7,676 nt of DNA from the NCBI GenBank assembly GCA_918219625.1, contig CAKJXT010000049.1, positions 1-7,676 of the forward strand, in the 5' to 3' direction. The position numbers and the translations under genes were made by a program. Source of the DNA: Bacilli bacterium (GTDB taxonomy: Bacteria; Bacillota_I; Bacilli_A; RF39; UBA660). Below are positions 1 to 5,741 of the stretch, piece by piece. Within the stretch, counting starts at the first letter, position 1, and every line of letters starts with the position of its first letter. A model generated the notes under the pieces. That model saw only the letters and a program-made list of their open reading frames with translations, did no database searches and was not told where the DNA came from.

Positions 1-57
1 TACTACTCCATCACTAATTAAGCTATCAAAATTATCTTTATTCCCATGTACTAACAT
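1..57 (-). CDS. trxA: Probable thioredoxin, N-terminal 19 codons only (runs off the window)
   Basis: Only the first 19 codons are present. They read MLVHGNKDNFDSLISDGVV, which resembles the first helix and the start of the central strand of thioredoxins, just ahead of where the WCGPC redox motif would lie outside the window. The ATG shares one base with the cvpA stop codon (TAATG), and GGAGGG lies 6 bases upstream inside the cvpA 3' end, so translation is probably coupled to cvpA. Thioredoxin reduces disulfides in cytoplasmic proteins, using electrons from thioredoxin reductase. Genes for thioredoxin and CvpA-family proteins lie in the same neighbourhood in several Bacillota, which supports the call. 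The identification rests on a short stretch without the active site; another thioredoxin-fold protein is possible. Confidence 0.55.
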   Translation of the reverse strand, partial: MLVHGNKDNFDSLISDGVV

Positions 58-776
58 TATTGTCCCTCCTCATACTTTTCAATCAATGTTTCAATTCCAT
101 CAATACTTATTTTATTTTTTTCTTTCAACTTCTTAACAGATTTAACATCTACTATATCATATTTCATAAATAAATCAAGAGTTTCATAATTAAATTGGTT
201 CGCACTTTCAGTAACTTGATACTTATCCCTTAATTCAATAAACTCACCAATAAATCCAGAACTTTTCTTAACAAATCTAGAAACAATAGGAGTATCGTTT
301 AAAATATGTTGAGCTCCTTTACTTTCAATGACAGGCTTACAACTAATTATAGGGATTGTCAAAATATAAATAATAATAAAAGCTAAAACATAATATTCCA
401 TTATACCAATAATAAAACCAATTATTTTAGAAGGTAATCCCAAAAATATAGTCATATTAATAATCTTCTGCATTACACTACTTGCGCACTCAACAAGTTT
501 CCAAATAAAAGTTAATACTAAAGCTACTACTAAAAAAGCAATTAATTCATATAAAGCAATATTTAAAGCAGTAACACCTTTAAAAATTCCTCCAAATTTA
601 AAAAATGGTAAATTCTCATAAAATATAACAGATAAAGGATTTTTCAAAAGAAAAGATAAAACAACTATTACAAAAAATCCAATAGCCGAAACAAATTCCT
701 TAACTGCGCCTCTTTTAAAACCTAATAACCCACCTATTAAAATAAATATAATAATAATTATATCAACTATATTCAT
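57..776 (-). CDS. CvpA-family integral membrane protein
   Basis: This is a membrane protein of about 239 residues. The N-terminus has the CvpA-family pattern: a hydrophobic helix starting NIVDIIIIIFILIGG, followed by a short basic turn (GFKRGAVKEF) and a second helix. Further hydrophobic segments lie near residues 73-95 and 115-145. The C-terminal third is hydrophilic and charged (KKLKEK, EKYEEG) and probably cytoplasmic. CvpA was named for its need in colicin V production in E. coli; the general role in Gram-positives is not settled and may involve the envelope. Two starts compete. The ATG at 782 (MCMN) has AAAGG only 3 bases away, whereas the ATG at 776 (MNIVD) has 9 bases of spacing and matches typical family N-termini, so 776 is preferred. 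It is divergent from rnhC and overlaps the downstream thioredoxin start. Confidence 0.8.
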   Translation of the reverse strand: MNIVDIIIIIFILIGGLLGFKRGAVKEFVSAIGFFVIVVLSFLLKNPLSVIFYENLPFFKFGGIFKGVTALNIALYELIAFLVVALVLTFIWKLVECASSVMQKIINMTIFLGLPSKIIGFIIGIMEYYVLAFIIIYILTIPIISCKPVIESKGAQHILNDTPIVSRFVKKSSGFIGEFIELRDKYQVTESANQFNYETLDLFMKYDIVDVKSVKKLKEKNKISIDGIETLIEKYEEGQ

Positions 777-782
777 ACACAT

Positions 783-861
783 CTACCTTTCATAAACATT
801 ATATTACAAAATTATACAAAAATAAATAGAAATATGTTAAAATATAAGAAGGAGGAATCTT
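783..861. promoter_or_regulatory. Divergent promoter region for cvpA (leftward) and rnhC (rightward)
   Basis: This 79-bp AT-rich gap must hold both promoters. Leftward, the bottom strand has TTAACA (835-840), an 18-bp spacer and TATAAT (811-816), giving a leader of about 25 bases. Rightward, TTACAA (805-810) with a poor -10 around 827-832, or an extended -10 TGTTAAAAT at 835-843, are both possible, so the rnhC start site is uncertain. The rnhC ribosome-binding site GAAGGAGG is at 848-855, six bases from the ATG. Part of the leftward promoter (bottom strand TTTATTTTTGTATAA) is repeated ahead of the 82-aa gene near 5705. The elements are assigned by eye. Confidence 0.5.
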
Positions 862-1812
862 ATGACTATAACATTAAAAGTAAGTGAAAACACTAAAGAA
901 AAAATGATTGAATACTTTGAAGATAAAAAAAGGCCTAAAACACCAGACTATGCAATATTCCAAGCAGATGAAGCAGATACAGTAATAACACTATATCAAT
1001 CTGGAAAAGCAGTATTTCAAGGTATTTCAGCAGATATAGACGCAAATATGTGGAAAGAAATGGAAAGACATTTAAACCCTACTAAAAAAGTAGAAATGTC
1101 TAACTCAGAAGACAAAAAGAAAAAAGAAAAAGAAAAAATATACATAGATCCTAAAATATATAACGCAACAACAATAGGATCAGATGAAGTTGGAACTGGT
1201 GACTACTTCGGTCCAATAGTAGTAACAGCTTCATACGTAAATAAAGAAAACATAAAATTCTTAGAAAGTCTAGGAGTAAAAGATTCAAAAAAACTAACAG
1301 ATGAAAAAATACTAGAAATAGTTCCACAAATTATTAAAAAAATACCATATGAATGTATGATTCTATCAAATGAAGAATATAATCAAAAATATAACTCTGA
1401 TATTAATATGAATAAAATTAAAGCTATTATGCATAATAAAGTTTTAACAAAAATAAAACAAAATTACAATGACATAGAATATATAGTAGTAGATCAATTC
1501 GCTAAACCATTTGTATATTATAACTACCTAAAACAAGTACCAAACTATACAAAAGGAATAACATTCATGACAAAAGCAGAAGATAAATGCTTATCAGTAG
1601 CATGTGCTTCATTAATAAGTAGATATATATTCTTAAAAGAATTCGATAAATTAGGACAAACTTATAATACATTCCTAGTAAAAGGAGCAGGACCTAAAGT
1701 GGATGAAATAGGACTTAAACTAACTAAACAATATGGAATAGATATACTAAATAAAATCGCAAAATTAAACTTTAAAAACACAGAAAAAATAAAGGAATTA
1801 GCTAAAAACTAA
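862..1812 (+). CDS. rnhC: Ribonuclease HIII
   Basis: RNase HIII cleaves the RNA strand of RNA-DNA hybrids (R-loops, primer remnants) in the cytoplasm and is typical of Bacillota. The 316 residues match the family's usual length. Residues 1 to about 75 form the TBP-like substrate-binding domain found in RNase HIII but not HII. A Lys/Glu-rich linker follows (84-93), then the RNase H fold. The catalytic signature GSDEVGTGDYFGP is at 106-118, with Asp108 and Glu109 as the first acidic pair. VVDQFA places the third acidic residue at Asp211. The TKAEDKCLSVACASLISR region (237-254) should hold the fourth, probably Asp241 or Glu240. The start has an ideal GAAGGAGG site at 848-855. The last codons are part of the terminator hairpin. 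No zapA-like gene lies beside it, unlike in Bacillus. Confidence 0.95.
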   Translation: MTITLKVSENTKEKMIEYFEDKKRPKTPDYAIFQADEADTVITLYQSGKAVFQGISADIDANMWKEMERHLNPTKKVEMSNSEDKKKKEKEKIYIDPKIYNATTIGSDEVGTGDYFGPIVVTASYVNKENIKFLESLGVKDSKKLTDEKILEIVPQIIKKIPYECMILSNEEYNQKYNSDINMNKIKAIMHNKVLTKIKQNYNDIEYIVVDQFAKPFVYYNYLKQVPNYTKGITFMTKAEDKCLSVACASLISRYIFLKEFDKLGQTYNTFLVKGAGPKVDEIGLKLTKQYGIDILNKIAKLNFKNTEKIKELAKN

Positions 1813-1822
1813 TTCTTTTTTT
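1791..1822 (+). terminator. Intrinsic terminator of rnhC, overlapping its stop codon; probably bidirectional
   Basis: GAATTAG (1795-1801) pairs with CTAATTC (1809-1815) across a 7-base loop and is followed by seven T (1816-1822). A-T pairs could extend the stem outwards. The rnhC stop codon (1810-1812) lies in the 3' arm. On the bottom strand the same hairpin is followed by CTTTATTTTTT, so it can also stop transcription arriving from the convergent DUF1016 remnant. Confidence 0.85.
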
Positions 1823-2241
1823 AATCTATTTCAATATGCATATTTATATCATCCTCAGTAGGAAGCATATATCATTCTAACTTTAATATCTTTAATTTTT
1901 TCGAACAACACAGCATTATGACCCCAAGGTAATTGTGCCACAACCTGTGGCACTTTTTCATCATACATTTTGTATTCCTTATAAAATCTCTTCATTCTCT
2001 CTAAATTTCTTTCAGAGAAACCTTTTAATCCTAGATACTCCAATTTAATACTTTCAGCAACATTTTTTATAAAACTATTACCATATTTACTGTTTTCTTC
2101 TAATCTTTTACCAATTCTAAAATACAAATTAATTAGATTGCTATTAGCTTGTTGAAAAGTTCTTATTTGAGTATTTTTAATATCTTTCTTTATATCATTA
2201 ACAATACTTATAAAACTATTTTTATCAATTACTTCAAGCAT
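1821..2241 (-). pseudogene. DUF1016/YhcG-type nuclease gene, internally deleted and frameshifted
   Basis: The intact frame from the ATG at 2241 (MLEVIDKNSF) gives 128 residues ending ...KVRMIYASY at a TGA (1855-1857). It carries the DUF1016 N-terminal domain, with the family hallmark KVPQVVAQLPWGHN near residues 96-109. The start is chosen for AGAAGGTGAT just upstream; the longer frame from 2340 has no such site. Complete family members are roughly 340-380 residues with a C-terminal PDDEXK nuclease domain, which is absent here. In a different frame, 1821-1865 reads LPTEDDINMHIEID then TAA, which looks like the family's usual C-terminal end (LPSxEEIexEL-like). The simplest reading is one internal deletion, ending near 1865, that removed about 200 codons and shifted the frame. 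The truncated N-terminal protein could still be made. It converges on rnhC and lies just outside the direct-repeat-bounded block. Confidence 0.75.
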
Positions 2242-2317
2242 TATATCACCTTCTATAAATATCATACGACATAGATTTAATAATTCCTTAGATATTAAAA
2301 AAATTTTATAAAATGAT

Positions 2318-2345
2318 AAATTTGCCAGTAATAATGGCAAAATTT
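2318..2345. repeat. Imperfect inverted repeat upstream of the DUF1016 remnant
   Basis: AAATTTGCCA (2318-2327) and TGGCAAAATTT (2335-2345) are complementary apart from one bulged A, with a 7-base spacer. It lies about 80 bases upstream of the DUF1016 start. It could be an operator, or a weak terminator in either direction (bottom strand continues AAATTTATCATTTT). No function can be assigned. Confidence 0.4.
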
Positions 2346-2356
2346 ACATATAAAAC

Positions 2357-2383
2357 AAATTGGCCACCACCAGTGGCCAATTT
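2357..2383 (-). terminator. Perfect hairpin, probable second terminator behind the 102-aa gene
   Basis: AAATTGGCCAC (2357-2367) and GTGGCCAATTT (2373-2383) form a perfect 11-bp stem with a 5-base loop. On the bottom strand the stem is followed by GTTTTATATG, a modest U-tract. It sits immediately downstream of the terminator of the 102-aa gene, giving two hairpins in tandem. It could instead be the older terminator of whatever followed topA before the accessory block arrived, or a regulatory palindrome. Confidence 0.5.
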
Positions 2384-2384
2384 C

Positions 2385-2422
2385 AAAAAAAGAACTAGAA
2401 AATTATTCATCTTCTAGTTCTT
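2385..2422 (-). terminator. Intrinsic terminator of the helicase operon, overlapping the stop codon of the 102-aa gene
   Basis: Read on the bottom strand, AAGAACTAGAA (2422-2412) pairs with TTCTAGTTCTT (2400-2390) over an 11-base loop, followed by a T-run (plus-strand A residues 2385-2390). The stop codon (2403-2405) lies in the loop. The same hairpin ends topA. Confidence 0.85.
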
Positions 2423-2424
2423 CA
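2388..2424. repeat. 37-bp direct repeat, left copy (matches the topA 3' end)
   Basis: These 37 bases are identical to 6749-6785; the sequences diverge on both sides. On the bottom strand both copies encode, in the same frame, the last six codons (EELEDE) and TAA stop of the gene they end, then the terminator. Identity extends through the hairpin loop and codon choice, so the copies share descent. They bound a 4361-bp unit, as left and right junctions of an insertion at the 3' end of topA would. Confidence 0.85.
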
Positions 2425-2711
2425 ACAATTATTTCATTTAAATACTTCATATCATTTCCAATTACAAAAACAAAATCAGGACCAAGTTTATCTCTTAATT
2501 TAAGAATACCATTTTCCACATCATTAGGTTCCATTTCGAATAATTCCATATAATTCAATATAATATCATTAACGAAATAGAAATTATATTTACTAAAAAC
2601 ATTATATACAGAAACAAAATTACTTTCATCTAATCCATCTAAATATGAAGAATCATAATTACCATAAACTAAATCATAATAGAAATTATCAAGATACTTA
2701 TCTAAAAACAT
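2403..2711 (-). CDS. Very acidic 102-aa protein of unknown function, last gene of the helicase operon
   Basis: I do not recognise this family. The protein is strongly acidic: by hand count 22 Asp/Glu against 6 Lys/Arg. It is rich in Tyr and Phe in the first half (DNFYYDLVYGNYDSSY) and has no cysteine, signal peptide or membrane segment. The second half looks helical, then a hydrophobic strand (DFVFVIGND). The start is firm: its ATG shares one base with the helicase TAA (TAATG), with GAGGAG about 11 bases upstream, so translation is coupled to the helicase. The last six codons and terminator are the left copy of the 37-bp repeat shared with topA, so its C-terminus may have been acquired at the junction. 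A partner, inhibitor or DNA-mimic role would fit the charge and context, but this is speculation. Confidence 0.75.
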   Translation of the reverse strand: MFLDKYLDNFYYDLVYGNYDSSYLDGLDESNFVSVYNVFSKYNFYFVNDIILNYMELFEMEPNDVENGILKLRDKLGPDFVFVIGNDMKYLNEIIVEELEDE

Positions 2712-5431
2712 TACTTACTCTTCTCCTCACCATATATATTAACTAAGTCTTCTAAACTAACACCATATTTTAACTTCATATTCATACTAGACATAGAAAA
2801 TATTTCATGTAATATTCCATTTTCATCAACAACAGAATATCCTTTTTCCTCTAAAAATTTCATTTTAATTTTAAATTCAACAAATGATATATGTTGAATA
2901 ACATGTGTATTCTTTACAACATCAATACCACTCTTTTTACAAATATCCTCAATAGGTTTAACCTTTTTAGGTTCCCATATCATTCCTATACTTTCTAACC
3001 TAAATACTTGTTCATCAGTTAAAGGTTTATTAGTAATCTTTCTTTGCTCAATAGAAATACCTCTTATTTTATATGCTCGTCTTTGACTAGAAATCCATAG
3101 ACCTAATGGCTCACCATTTTCATCATATGTAATCCCATCACTTGTTTTAAATCTTTTTGGGACATTCAAGTTTCTATTTTCCATATAAAATTTTTTTGCC
3201 AAAGTATACATTTTAGTCCAATTTGCATCAAAAGCATTCCATACCATTCCTATACTTTCTAACCTAAACACTTGTTCATCAGTTAAAGGTCTTATTTTAT
3301 TTTTTCCTTGTTCAATAGAAATATCTCTTTTTTTATATGCTCGTCTTTGATTAGAAATCCATGGACCTAATGGCTCACCATTTTCATCATATGTAATTCC
3401 ATCTTTTGTATAAAAATCTTGTGAAACATTCAAATGCCCATTTTTTTTATAAAATTTCTTAGCTAACTCATACATTTCTTCCCATCTTGAGTCTAATACA
3501 TTCCATACCATTCCAATACTATATAACATAGATACCTGTTCATCTGTTAAAGGTTTTAATCTATCTTTCTTTTCAATAGGATTATTTCTTTTTTCATATG
3601 CTTTTCTTTGTCTAGAAATCCAGTAACCTAACTGCATACCATTTATATTAAACGTTATTCCATCTTTTGTATAAAACCTTGCTGGAATATTCAAATGCCC
3701 ATTTTTTTTATAAAATTTCTTAGCTAACTCATACATTTCTTCCCATCTTGAGTCTAATACATTCCATATCATACCGATACTTTCCAGCTTAGATATCTGC
3801 TCATCAGATAATGGTTTTCTATTGTTTTTCTTTCCTAACGTAGATAAATCTCTATTTTTATATGCATCTCTTTGAGTACTAATCCATTGACCTAACTTTT
3901 CTCCATTTTTTGTAGTATATTTAGAAGGTACTTCCAAATCCCCATGTTCCTTATAATATTCTTCAGCCAACTTATACCAGTCATCCCATGTCATTTTAGT
4001 TTTTGCTTTTAAATCTTCTAATATATTAAATAAATCAACCTCATACATATCTAAATCAAAAGATGCATCAGGTAATACTCCTCTGATTAATGTACCATCA
4101 CCTTTTTCTTTTAATTCTTTTAATCTATCCTTTAGATTATCTTCTAATTCTCTAATAAAATCTATATTACCAGCTAAATCAATTATAACAGGCGCCACTA
4201 ACTTTTCAATCAAATTATTCTTACTCATATCATTATTAAAACTAATATTATTTTGAGAACACATTAATCTTAATCTTTCAATTGAATAAGTACAATATAA
4301 TTCTATCTTTTCTTTTACCCCACTACTAACAGATAAAGCTCTTCCTAATTGTTCAAAAAATACAATATCAGAACATGTTCCTCTACCCATTATAACTCCA
4401 TCAATATTAGGAGCATGTACTCCTTCATTATATTGATTAATCGCAAACATAACTCTTAACTTACCATCTACTTTATTACCATCTAAATCTAAATCATCAT
4501 AAAATGCTTCACGATTTGACTTTCCACTATCTTCCATATCACTATAAGAAGTATAAAAAACAATATCTTCTTCTGGAGCTATCTCTTTAAACCAAGACAT
4601 TGCTTGCCTCTTAATAGTCTCAATATCATTACTTCCCTCTTCACTAGCTGGAGGACAAAAATAAATATATTTTCCATTTTTCTTAATATTTTTCTTAACT
4701 ATCTCACCTATACTAGGTGCTTCATGAAGTTTTTTCTTAACATCACTTAAAATCTTAATATATTCAGAGCAATCTCTTCCAGATGCAGCTAATCTTAAAA
4801 CTCTTTGTTCTAACTCACTTGCCATATCAATTAATTTAATATATGAACTTCTATAAATAGGTTTAGGTAAAACTCCATCAATCATCGCATCACACAGATC
4901 ATATCTACTTACAATATTATCAGAAAATAATTCATCACCTTCATCAAGAGACATATCTCTTTCATAAGAAGTCCCTCTATCTCTAACAGTATAGGCAGTC
5001 ATTCCAAATACTTTCATATCAGGATGAGTATCAATCACACTATTAACTACTCTTCCCCATACTGGAGCTCCAGTATGATGAAACTCATCAAGAATTAATA
5101 AATCAATATCCATATCTTTTAATTCTTCAGTATCCATGCTTATTAAACCTGGATAAGTCTTAAACTCCAAATTAGGAAAATCTCTTTTTATATCTAAATT
5201 AGGATTATCATTAATAGACTTAATAATATGTTCTATAATGGCATTAGTAGGTACTAACCAAACTATCTTCTTATCTTTATTATCATAAGCAAGCTGCAAA
5301 GCATTATAACTCTTACCAGTACCAGTTGCGTGAACTATTCCAACAACATCACTTGTTTCAAATGCTTCTCTTACTTTTCTATAAGAATCTGCATTATGAT
5401 CATATAATCCAACAACACTAAACTCATTCAT
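2711..5431 (-). CDS. SF2 DEAD/DEAH-type helicase with four HA repeats and a C-terminal tail module
   Basis: The N-terminal half is a superfamily 2 helicase motor. Walker A is ATGTGKS (35-41), motif II is DEFH (115-118), the motif III position reads TAY (145-147), motif V lies in INQYNEGVHAPNIDG (331-345), and the motif VI region is QLGRALS (361-367), ending in Ser where many SF2 enzymes have Arg. A helical, charged linker (about 405-478) leads to four tandem helicase-associated (HA, PF03457-like) repeats at about 481-557, 562-643, 649-731 and 737-819. Each follows W-x(3)-Y...KKFY...G.LNVP...LG.WIS.QR.AY...L.SIGM.W. The last 61 residues (846-906) match the tail of the 321-aa protein to the right. 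HA repeats are thought to contact nucleic acid, but their function is not established. The start overlaps the upstream gene by 8 bases and has AAGGTG 6 bases away. The in vivo role is unknown; a mobile-element or defence function is inference. Confidence 0.9.
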   Translation of the reverse strand: MNEFSVVGLYDHNADSYRKVREAFETSDVVGIVHATGTGKSYNALQLAYDNKDKKIVWLVPTNAIIEHIIKSINDNPNLDIKRDFPNLEFKTYPGLISMDTEELKDMDIDLLILDEFHHTGAPVWGRVVNSVIDTHPDMKVFGMTAYTVRDRGTSYERDMSLDEGDELFSDNIVSRYDLCDAMIDGVLPKPIYRSSYIKLIDMASELEQRVLRLAASGRDCSEYIKILSDVKKKLHEAPSIGEIVKKNIKKNGKYIYFCPPASEEGSNDIETIKRQAMSWFKEIAPEEDIVFYTSYSDMEDSGKSNREAFYDDLDLDGNKVDGKLRVMFAINQYNEGVHAPNIDGVIMGRGTCSDIVFFEQLGRALSVSSGVKEKIELYCTYSIERLRLMCSQNNISFNNDMSKNNLIEKLVAPVIIDLAGNIDFIRELEDNLKDRLKELKEKGDGTLIRGVLPDASFDLDMYEVDLFNILEDLKAKTKMTWDDWYKLAEEYYKEHGDLEVPSKYTTKNGEKLGQWISTQRDAYKNRDLSTLGKKNNRKPLSDEQISKLESIGMIWNVLDSRWEEMYELAKKFYKKNGHLNIPARFYTKDGITFNINGMQLGYWISRQRKAYEKRNNPIEKKDRLKPLTDEQVSMLYSIGMVWNVLDSRWEEMYELAKKFYKKNGHLNVSQDFYTKDGITYDENGEPLGPWISNQRRAYKKRDISIEQGKNKIRPLTDEQVFRLESIGMVWNAFDANWTKMYTLAKKFYMENRNLNVPKRFKTSDGITYDENGEPLGLWISSQRRAYKIRGISIEQRKITNKPLTDEQVFRLESIGMIWEPKKVKPIEDICKKSGIDVVKNTHVIQHISFVEFKIKMKFLEEKGYSVVDENGILHEIFSMSSMNMKLKYGVSLEDLVNIYGEEKSK
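2714..2896 (-). repeat. Duplicated tail module, helicase copy
   Basis: This segment encodes the last 61 residues of the helicase and matches 5739-5921. Hand alignment gives 47 of 61 identical residues, including one unbroken run of 25. At DNA level 2738-2819 against 5763-5844 differs at only 3 of 82 bases (2774, 2801, 2813), and the first 36 are exact. This is more alike than the rest of the two genes. Confidence 0.85.
3428..3507 (-). repeat. Exact 80-bp direct repeat, copy 1 (HA units 2/3 boundary)
   Basis: These 80 bases are identical to 3689-3768. The offset is 261 bases, exactly 87 codons, so recombination between the copies would delete or add one HA unit without breaking the frame. Confidence 0.9.
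3689..3768 (-). repeat. Exact 80-bp direct repeat, copy 2 (HA units 1/2 boundary)
   Basis: This is the partner of 3428-3507. It encodes the end of one HA unit and the start of the next (NVLDSRWEEMYELAKKFY...), including a run of eight T on the plus strand that could also promote slippage. Confidence 0.9.
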
Positions 5432-5672
5432 AATCTACACCTTCAATATCTATATACTCTTTACCATCAATAACCTGCTTAATAATTAATACTTCATCAT
5501 TTTTCATAATCTTAACATTAAACTCATCTTGTTCAAATTGAAAATCTAAAATTTCATCATCAATTAACACTTTAAACCCAATAACGCTTCTATCCATAAC
5601 ATCTAATAAATTACCATTTTTATACTCGTCAGGAATATAAACTTCTTTAACAATTCCATATAGTTTTTCCAT
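5424..5672 (-). CDS. Acidic 82-aa protein of unknown function, first gene of the helicase operon
   Basis: No family is recognised. The sequence alternates hydrophobic and charged residues in strand-like stretches (LYGIVKEVYI, GFKVLIDDEILDFQF, EVLIIKQVI), suggesting a small, mostly beta, perhaps barrel-like cytoplasmic protein. By hand count it has 21 acidic and 9 basic residues. There is no signal peptide, membrane helix or cysteine. The ATG at 5672 has an excellent AAGGTGAT site a few bases upstream. Its 3' end overlaps the helicase start by 8 bases, and the helicase ribosome-binding site lies inside its last codons, so the two are translationally linked. That arrangement suggests a helicase accessory or regulator, which is inference only. 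Confidence 0.75.
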   Translation of the reverse strand: MEKLYGIVKEVYIPDEYKNGNLLDVMDRSVIGFKVLIDDEILDFQFEQDEFNVKIMKNDEVLIIKQVIDGKEYIDIEGVDYE

Positions 5673-5689
5673 ATCATCACCTTAAAAGT

Positions 5690-5730
5690 ATTATAACAAA
5701 ATTTATACAAAAATAAAAGAAAAGTAGATT
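5690..5730 (-). promoter_or_regulatory. Promoter of the 82-aa / helicase / 102-aa operon
   Basis: On the bottom strand there are two candidate -10 boxes: TATAAA (5707-5702) and an extended TGTTATAAT (5698-5690). The second would start transcription almost on the ribosome-binding site, so the first is somewhat preferred. No good -35 is seen. The stretch TTTATTTTTGTATAA is shared exactly with the cvpA promoter region near 811-825. It abuts the terminator of the upstream gene. Confidence 0.5.
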
Positions 5731-5741
5731 AAAATCTACTT
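5714..5741 (-). terminator. Intrinsic terminator of the 321-aa HA protein gene, overlapping its stop codon
   Basis: AAGTAGATT (5722-5730) and AATCTACTT (5733-5741) form a 9-bp stem with a 2-base gap. On the bottom strand it is followed by TTCTTTTATTTTTG. The TAG stop (5736-5738) lies within the stem. This separates the gene from the following operon. Confidence 0.75.

Larger units (their letters stand above)
2975..3991 (-). repeat. Four tandem HA repeats inside the helicase gene
   Basis: The units run about 3991-3761, 3748-3503, 3487-3239 and 3223-2975, with a period of roughly 81-88 codons. Units 2-4 are much closer to each other than to unit 1, so the array has grown by recent in-frame duplication. 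Units 3 and 4 share long near-exact blocks, for example around 2981-3027 and 3245-3291, offset by 264 bases (88 codons). Confidence 0.85.

Noticed and set aside
1855..1857. TGA as a tryptophan codon (mycoplasma code) rescuing the DUF1016 frame
   Set aside because: Reading through gives no family-like sequence and soon meets further TGA codons. The 82-aa gene ends with TGA, and tryptophans in the helicase use TGG.
1935..1953. Inverted repeat GTGCCACA/TGTGGCAC followed by TTTTT, looking like a plus-strand terminator
   Set aside because: On the bottom strand it encodes the conserved DUF1016 motif KVPQVVAQL, so the symmetry is explained by coding sequence. rnhC already has a terminator at its stop codon. 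Its likeness to the 2357-2383 hairpin (13 of 15 central bases) is probably chance between two palindromes.
2242..2340. Longer start for the DUF1016 frame (MPLLLANLSF..., from 2340)
   Set aside because: There is no ribosome-binding site there, the added residues do not resemble the family, and the ATG at 2241 has AGAAGGTGAT correctly placed.
2975..3991. Regularly spaced repeats suggesting a CRISPR array
   Set aside because: The period is about 250-264 bp, a multiple of three, and the repeats are coding HA domains in one open frame.
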